DNA from: G016756615 sp035556195
Lineage (GTDB): Bacteria > Pseudomonadota > Alphaproteobacteria > Rhizobiales > Rhizobiaceae
Length of the DNA: 64,000 nt
Direction: 5' to 3'
Assembly (NCBI GenBank): GCA_035556195.1
Contig: DATMFK010000007.1
Location: 62,001 to 126,000, forward strand
Below are positions 1 to 9,793 of the stretch, piece by piece. Positions within the stretch are counted from its first letter, which is position 1, and every line of letters begins with the position of its first letter. Both the position numbers and the translations under genes were made by a program. The notes beneath the pieces are model-generated. The model did not search any database. It had not been told where the DNA came from and saw only the letters and a list, made by a program, of their open reading frames with translations.

Positions 1-1
1 G

Positions 2-727
2 GAAGCCCTGCGCAACCTCAAGGTTCGTCAGGCGCTCGCCTATGCGGTGAACCGCGAGCATCTGGTGCAGACACAGGCCGGCTCGATCGGCGCCCTGCCG
101 CTCACCCAGATCATCACCTCGACAATTCTTGGCTACGAACCGTTCGATCCCTATCCGAGCGAAGGCAACAGAGGTGATCCCGCCAAGGCCAAGGCGCTGC
201 TTGCCGAGGCTGGTTATCCCAACGGCATTGCCTTCGATGCGATCTATCGCGCCAACGCCCAGTATGAAGCCATAGCGATTACGCTGAAGGAGGATCTGGA
301 GGCGGCAGGCATCACGCTGAACCTGACGCCGATCCCGGTGTCGCAGTGGTATTCGAACATCCAGGATCCGAAGGCCCGGTGGGACTTGAACCTGGGAGGC
401 AGCTTCTCCCCGGATTGGCAGGGACCAAGCACGCGCATGCTGCTCGGCGGCTGGCTGAATTCGGATGCAGCGCCCTGCGGAACCGGCAATGTCCATGCGA
501 TCTGCTACAGCAACGCCGAACTCAACAAGCTGGCGGCGGAGGCTTATCCCTCTGATGATCCCGGCCCCATCTGGACGAAGGTCGACAAGATTGTCTCGAC
601 CGATCTTCCGTGGATCCCTCTGTTCGAGAAGCGCAAGGTCGTGATCACGTCCGATCGCCTGGCGAACTGGGTCTGGTCGTCCCTGGCGGTCAACGCCGAC
701 ATCACCAACATCGCGCTGAAGCAGTAG
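2..727 (+). CDS. Peptide-type ABC transporter substrate-binding protein (family 5), 3' part
   Basis: Periplasmic solute receptor of an oligopeptide/dipeptide-type ABC importer; only the C-terminal 241 residues lie in the window and the frame is open to the left edge. The visible start of the reading frame carries the family-5 signature LKVRQALAYAVNRE, followed by an AKALLAEAGYPNG motif typical of the C-terminal lobe. An internal GTG at 47 would start inside the conserved motif and is not the real start. The next gene, a double ATPase, begins 26 bp downstream behind a good ribosome binding site, so the gene is the first visible member of an SBP-ATPase-permease-permease operon. The ligand cannot be read from the sequence. 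Confidence 0.92.
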   Translation, partial: EALRNLKVRQALAYAVNREHLVQTQAGSIGALPLTQIITSTILGYEPFDPYPSEGNRGDPAKAKALLAEAGYPNGIAFDAIYRANAQYEAIAITLKEDLEAAGITLNLTPIPVSQWYSNIQDPKARWDLNLGGSFSPDWQGPSTRMLLGGWLNSDAAPCGTGNVHAICYSNAELNKLAAEAYPSDDPGPIWTKVDKIVSTDLPWIPLFEKRKVVITSDRLANWVWSSLAVNADITNIALKQ

Positions 728-753
728 CAAAACGTAACCGTAAGGAGGCGCGC

Positions 754-2397
754 GTGGCCATCTTTTCCGTTGCCGGCCTGCATGTCGCTTTCGGCATGTC
801 GAAGGTCGTCCAGGGCGTCTCCTTCGCCGTCGAGCCCGGCAAGACGCTCGCCATTGTGGGGGAGTCGGGATCCGGCAAGAGCGCTTCGCTGCTCGGCGCA
901 ACCGGCCTCCTGCCGCCGGCGGCGACCGTCAGCGGCAGCGTGCTCCATAAGGGCGAGCAGTTGCTTGGCTTGCCCGCCCGGGAGATGCGCAAGCGGCGGG
1001 GCGCCGAGATCGGCTTCATCTTCCAAGATCCGCTCAGCAACCTGCATCCGCTGAAGACCATCGGCGAGCAGATCGGTGAGGCGGTCACCGCGCATCGCCG
1101 GGTAGGACGGACGGAATTGCGTGAACTCGTGCTCGGCCTTCTGGCGGACGTCGGGATCCGCAATCCCGCCGCGCGCATCAACGACTATCCGCGACAGTTC
1201 TCGGGCGGCATGCGCCAGCGCGTCATGATCGCCGCTGCGATCGCGCTCAATCCCGGTCTCATCATCGCCGACGAGCCGACGACTGCCCTGGACGTCACTG
1301 TGCAGGCCTCGATCCTCGATCTGCTGAAGCGCATCCAGCAGGATCACGGCGCGGCCATGATCTTTGTCAGCCACGACCTCGCGGTGGTGTCGGACATCGC
1401 CGACGATGTGCTGGTGATGCGTTCCGGCCAGGTGGTGGAACAGTCGTCGGCGCGTGTCATCTACCACGCGCCCAGGCAAGCCTATACGCAAGAACTGCTG
1501 GGCGCCGCGCGCCTCGGAGGCCTGGCTGCCCGCGCGCCGGAACCGTTGCCGCCACCCCCGCCGAAGCCAAACCTGCTTTCGATTTCGGGTGTCTGGCGTT
1601 CTTTCGCGGGCCGCTCCCGTGTGGGCGGCCGCCTGATCCGGCCCGTGCTGCAGGATGTCTCGTTCGACATTGGCGAGAACGAAATCGTCGGACTGGTGGG
1701 CGAGTCCGGATCAGGCAAGTCGACGATCGGCCGCCTCGTGGCTGGCCTCGACCAACCCGACGAAGGCAAGCTGTCGATGCGGGAGCGCGTGTATTCGCGT
1801 CCCGGGCCGGGCGGGATCGACATCGACCGGCAATTGCGCTCGGAGATACAGGTCGTCTTCCAGGATCCCTATGCCAGCCTCAACCCGCGGCGACGCGTCC
1901 GCTCTATTCTGGCCGAGCCTTTCATCGTCGGTACTCAACTCGATGCGGTAGCGATACGCCGACGGGTGCAGGAACTGGTGCTCGATGTCGAGCTCAACGA
2001 GGACCTGCTCGACCGGTTTCCAGCGCAGCTCTCCGGCGGACAACGGCAGCGCGTCGCCATCGCGCGCGCCATAGCGCTGGAGCCTTCGCTAGTCGTGGCC
2101 GACGAGCCGGTCTCGGCGCTGGATGTCACGACGCAGGTGAAGATCATCCGCCTACTCCAGACGCTGCGTGAGCGCAAGAAGCTGTCGCTCCTGTTCATCT
2201 CGCACGATCTCGGCGTGGTGTCGGAACTCTGCGATCGCGTGATCGTGCTCGACAAGGGGCTGGCGGTGGACGCAGGCGAGACAGCCAAGGTCTTCGGCGC
2301 GCCGCGGCATCCCTATACCCGCAAGCTGATAGACGCCATTCCCGGCAAGTCGCTGCAGGAAAGCACTATGCCCCAGAAAGTGGCCGCGCATGGCTGA
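754..2397 (+). CDS. Double ATP-binding subunit of peptide-type ABC importer (DppD-DppF fusion type)
   Basis: Cytoplasmic ATPase of 547 residues made of two complete nucleotide-binding domains in tandem, the arrangement found in GsiA/YejF-type importers, so one polypeptide replaces DppD plus DppF. Domain 1 has Walker A GESGSGKS near residue 37, signature SGGMRQRV and Walker B LIIADEPTT. Domain 2 repeats them (GESGSGKS, SGGQRQRV, VVADEPVSALD). GTG at 754 is chosen because AAGGAGG lies 5 bp upstream and the domain starts immediately after it; the longer open frame from 610 overlaps the preceding gene. A proline-rich linker (PLPPPPPKP) joins the halves. The stop overlaps the next permease start by 8 bp, indicating translational coupling. 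Confidence 0.93.
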   Translation: MAIFSVAGLHVAFGMSKVVQGVSFAVEPGKTLAIVGESGSGKSASLLGATGLLPPAATVSGSVLHKGEQLLGLPAREMRKRRGAEIGFIFQDPLSNLHPLKTIGEQIGEAVTAHRRVGRTELRELVLGLLADVGIRNPAARINDYPRQFSGGMRQRVMIAAAIALNPGLIIADEPTTALDVTVQASILDLLKRIQQDHGAAMIFVSHDLAVVSDIADDVLVMRSGQVVEQSSARVIYHAPRQAYTQELLGAARLGGLAARAPEPLPPPPPKPNLLSISGVWRSFAGRSRVGGRLIRPVLQDVSFDIGENEIVGLVGESGSGKSTIGRLVAGLDQPDEGKLSMRERVYSRPGPGGIDIDRQLRSEIQVVFQDPYASLNPRRRVRSILAEPFIVGTQLDAVAIRRRVQELVLDVELNEDLLDRFPAQLSGGQRQRVAIARAIALEPSLVVADEPVSALDVTTQVKIIRLLQTLRERKKLSLLFISHDLGVVSELCDRVIVLDKGLAVDAGETAKVFGAPRHPYTRKLIDAIPGKSLQESTMPQKVAAHG

Positions 2398-3349
2398 AGT
2401 CCATGCGCTTGCCGGTACGGAAGTCTTTGAGGGTCGCAGAGACGTCGTCAGGTCCTATGGATCGCTGGTCATCGGCGCGCTGCTCAGGGAAAAGTCCTTT
2501 CGCGCCGGCGTGATCATCATCGCCTTCGTCGCAGTCGGTGCGATGCTGGCGCCGGCTGTTGCATGGCTGCTCGGCCACGGGCCAACGGAACAGTTCCGCG
2601 ACACGGCGCTGACCGAGATGGGGCTGCCAACCGGCCCCACGCTGGAATTCCCGCTGGGTGCCGACGGCAACGGCCGCGACGTGCTGGTGCGTACGCTTTA
2701 CGGCGCTCGCGTGTCGTTGGCTATCGCCATTCCGGCGACCACGCTAGCCATGATCATCGGCACCGCGATCGGCCTCGTCAGCGGCTTTCTCGGCGGCCGC
2801 ATCGATCGCATCGTCTCGCAGGGGATCGATATCGCCCTCTCGTTTCCCTTCATCGTCACGGCGCTGAGCCTGCTTACGCTCAATCGAGGCGCCGACGGCA
2901 AGGTGCTGGTGGCCCCATCGCTGGTGGTCGTCCTGATCATCACGCTGTTCTCCTGGACATATTTCGCCCGCCTTACGCGGGGGCTCGTGCTCGTGCTGCG
3001 CCGCAGCCCCTTGGTGGAGGCCGCGCAGACCATCGGCGCGTCAAAGGCGCACATCATCCTGCGCGAGATACTGCCCAACATCGCGCCGGTGATCCTTGTC
3101 TATTGGGCGGTCCAGCTGCCGACCAATATCGTCGCCGAGGCCACGCTCTCCTTCCTCGGTGTCGGCGTCCAGGCGCCCGAGCCGAGCTGGGGCACCATGA
3201 TCGCCGAAGCGCAGCGCTCGTCACTCTATCAGGTGCAACCCTGGTTCCTGCTCGGGCCGGGCATAGCGCTGTTCCTGACGGTCGCAGGCTTCAATACGTT
3301 GAGCGCGGGATTGCGCAACGTGCTCGACCCCCGTCGCCACAGCGGATGA
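2390..3349 (+). CDS. Peptide-type ABC transporter permease (DppC-like)
   Basis: Inner-membrane permease of 319 residues, the usual size for DppC/OppC. A first hydrophobic segment follows a cytoplasmic N-terminus of about 40 residues; the family motif LGADGNGRD, equivalent to the common GTDxxGRD, precedes the transporter domain. The EAA loop that contacts the ATPase is visible as VEAAQTIGASKAHII...EILPN. The C-terminal SFLGVGVQAPEPSWG is the standard DppC ending. It sits between the double ATPase (8 bp overlap) and the second permease (4 bp ATGA overlap). Substrate is not predictable. Confidence 0.93.
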   Translation: MAEVHALAGTEVFEGRRDVVRSYGSLVIGALLREKSFRAGVIIIAFVAVGAMLAPAVAWLLGHGPTEQFRDTALTEMGLPTGPTLEFPLGADGNGRDVLVRTLYGARVSLAIAIPATTLAMIIGTAIGLVSGFLGGRIDRIVSQGIDIALSFPFIVTALSLLTLNRGADGKVLVAPSLVVVLIITLFSWTYFARLTRGLVLVLRRSPLVEAAQTIGASKAHIILREILPNIAPVILVYWAVQLPTNIVAEATLSFLGVGVQAPEPSWGTMIAEAQRSSLYQVQPWFLLGPGIALFLTVAGFNTLSAGLRNVLDPRRHSG

Positions 3350-4347
3350 CGCCCATGGTCCGGTCCATCGTCGGGCTGCTGTTGCGGGCGGCCTCGACCC
3401 TACTCATCGTGCTGGTGATCGCGTTCTTCATCACGCGGATCGCCTATCGGAATCCGGCCGCCATGCTGGCGCCGCGCAACGCCAGCCAGCAGGCGATCGA
3501 CGCGATCGCCCATGCGCTCCGGCTCAACGAGCCGTGGTACCTGCAGCTCTGGTACTATCTCTATCGCGGCCCGGACATCCAGGGCGCGCCGATGGGGCTC
3601 GCCCACTGGCCACCCGGGCTGGGCTATTCGTTCCGCAAGCAGACCGCGGTCACGGACCTGATCCTTTCCAAGGTCCCGGTCACCCTGTCACTGGCCCTCG
3701 GAGCGGTGGTGATCTGGATGACGCTTTCGATCATCCTGGGCGTCGTCGCAACGCGCCGGCAGGGTTCCTGGATCGACAGTTCTATTTCCGGTGTCGCCTA
3801 TGTCAGCCTGTCGGTGCCGACCTTCCTGTCCGGCATCCTGATCTCCTACTTCCTGTTCTTCCAGCTTTCGAACTACGGAATCTTCTGGTTCCCGAGCAGC
3901 GGCTACGTTCCGCTAACGGAGAACCCGCTGGAGTGGGCGCGCCATCTCGCCCTGCCGTGGCTGACGCTCGCGCTTGCGGAGATCGGCATCTTCCAGCGGG
4001 TTGTCCGGGCCAGCATGCTCGAGGTGCTCGGCGAGGACTATATCCGCACCGCGCGCGCCAAAGGCCTGCCGGAGTGGCGCATCTACTACGATCATGCGCT
4101 GAAGGCCGCGCTGAACCCGGTGATCACGCTGGGCGGACTGGAGCTTGCCGTCATCATGGGCGGCGCCATCGTCACCGAGACGATCTTCGGGCTGGACGGG
4201 GTCGGCCGCCTGGCCATCAACTCGGCGCTGGAAGGCGATTTTCCAGTCATCATCGGCACGACGATCTTCGCGGCTGCGTGTTTCGTCCTGTGCACCTTCG
4301 TCATCGACATCATCACCCGATGGCGCGATCCGTCGAGCATTTCCTGA
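3346..4347 (+). CDS. Peptide-type ABC transporter permease (DppB-like)
   Basis: Inner-membrane permease of 333 residues and last gene of the first importer. The start at 3346 forms an ATGA overlap with the previous stop; ATG at 3355 in the same frame is an alternative. The N-terminal membrane segment (LLRAASTLLIVLVIAFFITR) and the C-terminal half with ARAKGLPEWRI, the EAA-loop motif of DppB, are both present. The order permease C before permease B is reversed relative to the second importer just downstream, which argues against a simple recent tandem duplication of the two systems. Confidence 0.92.
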   Translation: MTPMVRSIVGLLLRAASTLLIVLVIAFFITRIAYRNPAAMLAPRNASQQAIDAIAHALRLNEPWYLQLWYYLYRGPDIQGAPMGLAHWPPGLGYSFRKQTAVTDLILSKVPVTLSLALGAVVIWMTLSIILGVVATRRQGSWIDSSISGVAYVSLSVPTFLSGILISYFLFFQLSNYGIFWFPSSGYVPLTENPLEWARHLALPWLTLALAEIGIFQRVVRASMLEVLGEDYIRTARAKGLPEWRIYYDHALKAALNPVITLGGLELAVIMGGAIVTETIFGLDGVGRLAINSALEGDFPVIIGTTIFAAACFVLCTFVIDIITRWRDPSSIS

Positions 4348-4655
4348 GACCGCAAGCGTCGAGGGCCGGTTCCGGCTGCTCGGCATGCAGTCTCCGGCAA
4401 TCCGGTCCCAGTCCTGCCGTGATATTTGGCAAAATAGTTCGCCGCACGGGACGCTCCCGCAGCGTCTTCGCTTACCGAAATCCATTTTGTCTATCATCTT
4501 AGTATAGTTATTTCGCGCCGCTGTCTGCGGGCTGACGAGTGCTGCGACTGCGCTTCATCAGCCGATCCGGGCAGGGCCCGCGAAGTGACGTGTCGCCGGA
4601 TGCCGCTCGCGCCCTCCACGATGCAACCAAGGCTGCTGACAAAGGTGGACCAGAC
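4348..4655. other. Intergenic stretch between two ABC importers
   Basis: No coding potential that survives comparison with known families. The only distinctive part is a short AT-rich patch at about 4483-4512 in otherwise GC-rich DNA, which may hold the promoter of the second importer, but I could not fit -35 and -10 hexamers with normal spacing. No convincing terminator hairpin was seen after 4347. Confidence 0.4.
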
Positions 4656-6230
4656 ATGTCCCGCTTTCTGCCCTCTTTCGCGCTATCCGTCGCTCTTTCG
4701 CTTTCCGCCTGGAGCAGCGCCTCGGCGCAGACGGCTGGCGGCACGCTCAACCTCATCGTCCAGCCCGAGCCGCCGACCGTGAATGTCGGCGTCAACCGAC
4801 TCGGGCCTACCACCTATGTCGGCAACAAGATCTATGAGGGCCTGCTGACCTATTCCGCCGACCTGAAGCCGGTGCCGAGGCTGGCGGAGAGCTGGACGGT
4901 TTCCGACGATGGCCTCGTCTATACGTTCAACCTGCGGCGCAATGTCAAATGGCACGACGGCGAGCCGTTCACCGCGAAGGACGTGGTCTTCAGTTTCGAA
5001 AAATTTCTGCCGGCTCTCCAGGCTCGTTCGCGGCTCAATCTCGCCGAAGTGAAGGAGATCGCGACGCCGGACGATCACACCGTGGTGTTCACGCTCAAGG
5101 CAGCGTTTCCGGCCTTCATCTTCGTCCACAACACCGCCGTGCTGCCGGCCCATCTCTATGAAGGCGTGACCGATTTCCGTAATGCCGAAGCCAATACGAA
5201 ATTCGTCGGCACCGGGCCGTTCAAGTTCGCGGAGTGGAAAAAGGGATCCTTCATCCACCTGGTGAAGAACCCGGACTACTGGGGCGACGGTAAGCCCTAT
5301 CTCGACGACATCTTCTTCCACGTCATCCCGGACGCCAACAGCCGCGCCATCGCCTTCGAAACAGGCAAGGTGGATGTCCTGCGTGCCGGCGACGTGGAGA
5401 ATTTCGACATCAGGCGCCTGGCCGAGCTCGACAGCGTCGAGCTGACGGAGGCCGGTTGGGAAATACTGCAGCCAGTGGGCTACATACACCTCAACAACCG
5501 CCACAAGCCGCTGGACGATTTGCGCGTTCGCCAGGCCATCGCCCATGCGATCGACCGGCAGTTCATCATCGACACGATCTTCGCCGGCTTCGGCCACGAG
5601 ACCAACGGCCCGCTGTCGCGCCTGTCGCAGTTCAAGGACACGGCGGTCGAGACGAAATACGAATACGATCCGGCGAAGGCGAATGCGCTGCTCGACGAGG
5701 CCGGCCTGAAGCCGGATGCGAACGGTGTGCGCTTCGAGGTGCAGCTCGTGCCTCTGCCCTATGGCGAGCTCTGGCAGCGGCAGGCGGAGTACACGCGCGA
5801 GGCACTCGCCGCGGTGGGCATCACGGTGAACCTCGTGGCCACCGACGTGCCTGGCTGGTTCAAGCGGCTCACCAGCTTCGACTACGATCTCGGCCAGAAC
5901 TTCGTCTATACGACGGCGGATCCGGCCGTCGGCATCAGCTATGCTTACACCACGATCGAGGGCGACAATGCCGGCACTACGGGCGGCAATGTCAACGGCT
6001 ATTCCAATGCGGAGGTCGACAGGCTGCTGGCCGAGGCCGGGCACGAGAACGATGCCGAGAAGCGGAGGACGCTCTATTCCCAGGCCCAGAAGATCATCTC
6101 GGCCGAGGTGCCGCAAATCTGGACGCACGACATCGTCTTCCCGACGCTCTACCGCGAGAAAGTCCGCAATCTGATCACCAGCGGCTTGGGGACCGACGAG
6201 AACTTCGCCGACGTCTGGCTGGCGAAATAG
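4656..6230 (+). CDS. Peptide-type ABC transporter substrate-binding protein (family 5)
   Basis: Complete periplasmic receptor of 524 residues. ATG at 4656 is preceded by AAAGGTGG and opens a classic Sec signal peptide (basic MSRF, hydrophobic core, cleavage after SASA near residue 24). The mature protein starts with GGTLNLIVQPEPPTVN and contains the family-5 landmarks YTFNLRRNVKWHDGEPFTA, LKNPDYWG-like VKNPDYWGDG and DDLRVRQAIAHAID. It is followed after 10 bp by permease B, permease C and a double ATPase, forming a complete importer. The same strand and short gap to the flavin enzymes beyond 9794 suggest that it imports their substrate. Confidence 0.94.
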   Translation: MSRFLPSFALSVALSLSAWSSASAQTAGGTLNLIVQPEPPTVNVGVNRLGPTTYVGNKIYEGLLTYSADLKPVPRLAESWTVSDDGLVYTFNLRRNVKWHDGEPFTAKDVVFSFEKFLPALQARSRLNLAEVKEIATPDDHTVVFTLKAAFPAFIFVHNTAVLPAHLYEGVTDFRNAEANTKFVGTGPFKFAEWKKGSFIHLVKNPDYWGDGKPYLDDIFFHVIPDANSRAIAFETGKVDVLRAGDVENFDIRRLAELDSVELTEAGWEILQPVGYIHLNNRHKPLDDLRVRQAIAHAIDRQFIIDTIFAGFGHETNGPLSRLSQFKDTAVETKYEYDPAKANALLDEAGLKPDANGVRFEVQLVPLPYGELWQRQAEYTREALAAVGITVNLVATDVPGWFKRLTSFDYDLGQNFVYTTADPAVGISYAYTTIEGDNAGTTGGNVNGYSNAEVDRLLAEAGHENDAEKRRTLYSQAQKIISAEVPQIWTHDIVFPTLYREKVRNLITSGLGTDENFADVWLAK

Positions 6231-6240
6231 GACCGGCGGG

Positions 6241-7221
<981 letters not shown>

Positions 7222-7225
7222 TCCG

Positions 7226-8068
7226 ATGGCGCGACCGAGAGAAATACTGTCGAGGAACCCGGGCGCGGCCGTCGGCGTGGCGCTTCTGGCTGCGATCCTG
7301 CTCCTGGCTGTCTTCGCCGATCTTCTTTACCCAGGCGATCCCTGGCGCATGGCGGCGCGGCCGAACCTGCCGCCGTTCAGTCCCGGTTACCTGTTCGGCA
7401 CCGACATGCTGGGCCGCGACCTTGCCGCCGGCATCGCCCATGGCGCGCGCGTGACCCTGCTGATCGCATCGGCGGTGACGGGGCTGGCAGTGGCCTTCGG
7501 CGTCGCGGTGGGGGCGGTCGCGGGCTATTTCGGCGGCCGGGTCGACGATGTCGCGATGCGTTTCACCGAATTCTTTCAGACCATTCCAAGCTTCCTTCTC
7601 ACGGTGGTGATCGTCGCCATTGTCGCGCCGTCGCTGACCTCGATTATCCTCGCCATCGCCGTGGTCAGCTGGCCGCAGATTGCGCGGGTGGTCCGGGCCG
7701 AGGTGCTCAGCCTCGCTGGCCAGGATTTCGTCCGGGCGGCGCGCGTCGGCGGATTGTCGACGCCGCGCATCATCTGGGGACACGTCCTTCCCAACGTGCT
7801 GTCGCCGGTCATCGTCGCGGCGTCGCTGATGACGGCGACCGTCATCCTGATCGAGTCCGGCATCAGCTTCCTCGGCCTCGGAAATCGCGACTTCGTTTCG
7901 TGGGGTTATCTGCTCGGCACCGGCCGCACCGCGTTCCGGGTCAACTGGTGGCTGTCGACCATTCCCGGCGTTGCGATCTTCCTCACCGTGTTGTCGCTCA
8001 ACTTGGTCGGCGACGGCCTGAACGACTGGCTCAACCCGCGCAGCAGCGGCCGGGGCAAGCGCGCATGA
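7226..8068 (+). CDS. Peptide-type ABC transporter permease (DppC-like)
   Basis: Inner-membrane permease of 280 residues, a short but normal DppC. It has the FGTDMLGRDLAAGI motif near residue 58, an EAA-loop segment AARVGGLSTPRIIWGHVLPN and the C-terminal GISFLGLGNRDFVSWG. Its last codons overlap the ATPase start by 4 bp (ATGA). Together with the preceding DppB-like protein it forms the heterodimeric channel of importer 2. Confidence 0.94.
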   Translation: MARPREILSRNPGAAVGVALLAAILLLAVFADLLYPGDPWRMAARPNLPPFSPGYLFGTDMLGRDLAAGIAHGARVTLLIASAVTGLAVAFGVAVGAVAGYFGGRVDDVAMRFTEFFQTIPSFLLTVVIVAIVAPSLTSIILAIAVVSWPQIARVVRAEVLSLAGQDFVRAARVGGLSTPRIIWGHVLPNVLSPVIVAASLMTATVILIESGISFLGLGNRDFVSWGYLLGTGRTAFRVNWWLSTIPGVAIFLTVLSLNLVGDGLNDWLNPRSSGRGKRA

Positions 8069-9744
8069 CGGCGCTGGTCGAGATCGAGAACCTCTCCATC
8101 GCCCTGCCGGACGATGCCGACAGGCATCTTGCCGTCGAGCACGTGTCGCTGCGGGTCGACCGCGGCGAAGTCCTGTGCCTGGTCGGCGAATCCGGTTCGG
8201 GCAAGTCCGTGCTCGCCGCGGCAATCGCCGGCCTGCTGCCGCCGAAGCAGCTTCGGGTCACCGCAGGCAACATCCGTTTCGACGGCGTGGACGTGACGCG
8301 GTTTTCGGAGGCGTCGTTCCGCCGGCTGCGCGGCAAGCGGATTGGCTTCATCTTCCAGGAGCCGATGAGCGCCCTCAATCCGGTGTTGACGGTCGGGCGG
8401 CAGATCGAGGAGGCGCTCGCCGCACATGCCGACGATGACCGCACGGGACGCTCTGCCCGCGTGCTGGAACTGGTGCGTGCGACGCGCCTTCCGGACCCGG
8501 AGAACATCGTCCACCGCTATCCGCACCAGCTTTCGGGTGGGCAGCGCCAGCGCGTGATGATCGCAATGGCGATCGCCAACGAGCCGGATCTGCTGATCGC
8601 CGACGAGCCGACAACGGCGCTGGACGTCACCACCCAGGCCGAGATCCTGCGGCTCATCCTGGACATCAGGCAGAGGCTCGGCCTGGCGGTCCTTTTCATC
8701 ACCCATGATTTCGGGGTGGTGGCCGACATCGCCGACCGGGTGGCGGTCATGAAGGAAGGCTGCATCATCGAAACCGGCGCTGCGAGCGCCGTGCTGGAGC
8801 AGCCGCGCGATTCCTACACGCGACGGCTCATCGAGGCCGTTCCGGTGCTGCGCGCCGACGTAGCCGGAAAGAGCGCCGCGGGCGATCCGCTTCTCTCGGT
8901 CGAAGGCCTCGTCAAGACCTACCGCGAACGGCGCGCGCCATGGCGGCGGGCGACGTCGCAGGCGCGGGCGCTCGACGGCGCCGGCCTGACGATCGGGCGA
9001 GGGGAGACGGTTGCGCTGGTGGGCGAGTCCGGTTCGGGCAAGACGACGCTCGGCCAATGCATCGTCGGGCTGGCCGACTGGGACGCCGGCAACATCCGCT
9101 TCGACGGACGGGAGGTCGGCGGAACGGCACGCGAGCGGGCACTGCGGCCGCGCATCCAGATGGTGTTCCAGGATCCGTTCGCCTCGCTCAACCCGCGTCA
9201 CCGGGTGCGACGCATCCTGACCGAGGCAGCCATCGTCAACGGCTTGCCGCGCAAGGACGCGGAAAAGCGCATGCTCGGGCTGCTGTCGCGCGTCGGGCTC
9301 GACGCGGCGGCGGCCGAGCGATTTCCGCATGCCTTCTCGGGCGGCCAGCGGCAACGCATCGGCCTGGCGCGCGCGCTCATGCTGCAGCCGGATCTGCTCG
9401 TGGCCGACGAACCCGTCTCGGCACTCGACGTCTCGATCCAGGCGCAGATCCTCGACCTGCTCGCCGAAATCCGGCGCGACCTCGGCCTGTCGATGCTGTT
9501 CATCACCCACGATCTCCGTGTCGCGTCCGCCGTCGCCGACAGGATCGTGGTCATGCAAAACGGCCGGATCGCGGAGGACGGCACGCCGGATCAGGTGCTC
9601 TCCCGCCCACGCTCAGCCTATGCACGCGCCCTGCTCGCGGCAGTGCCTGGTCTTGGCTGGGAGAGCCGCCGACAGCGGGTCGGCCGGGCGGCCGCCGAAT
9701 ACCCGGCGATTTCGACGCGGCAGCTGGTCCCGCCTTCATCTTGA
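8065..9744 (+). CDS. Double ATP-binding subunit of peptide-type ABC importer
   Basis: Cytoplasmic ATPase of 559 residues with two nucleotide-binding domains, as in the first importer. Each half has Walker A GESGSGK(S/T), the signatures SGGQRQRV and SGGQRQRI, and Walker B ADEP. ATG at 8065 is chosen because it makes an ATGA overlap with the permease stop and begins exactly at the domain; the open frame extends upstream only as antisense-like reading. It ends 49 bp before the acyl-CoA-dehydrogenase-like gene, so the flavin enzymes may be co-transcribed. Confidence 0.94.
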   Translation: MTALVEIENLSIALPDDADRHLAVEHVSLRVDRGEVLCLVGESGSGKSVLAAAIAGLLPPKQLRVTAGNIRFDGVDVTRFSEASFRRLRGKRIGFIFQEPMSALNPVLTVGRQIEEALAAHADDDRTGRSARVLELVRATRLPDPENIVHRYPHQLSGGQRQRVMIAMAIANEPDLLIADEPTTALDVTTQAEILRLILDIRQRLGLAVLFITHDFGVVADIADRVAVMKEGCIIETGAASAVLEQPRDSYTRRLIEAVPVLRADVAGKSAAGDPLLSVEGLVKTYRERRAPWRRATSQARALDGAGLTIGRGETVALVGESGSGKTTLGQCIVGLADWDAGNIRFDGREVGGTARERALRPRIQMVFQDPFASLNPRHRVRRILTEAAIVNGLPRKDAEKRMLGLLSRVGLDAAAAERFPHAFSGGQRQRIGLARALMLQPDLLVADEPVSALDVSIQAQILDLLAEIRRDLGLSMLFITHDLRVASAVADRIVVMQNGRIAEDGTPDQVLSRPRSAYARALLAAVPGLGWESRRQRVGRAAAEYPAISTRQLVPPSS

Positions 9745-9793
9745 ACCCCGTCAACTTGATCTTGACGCAAGCACGAACAAGGAGCGAATGAAC

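Noticed and set aside
4487..4508. TTGTCT and TATAGT as a promoter for importer 2
   Set aside because: The spacing is 10 bp, far from the required 16-18 bp.
7906..9558. A 550-codon minus-strand open frame opposite the double ATPase
   Set aside because: Complements two intact ATPase domains; translation contains no recognisable protein features.
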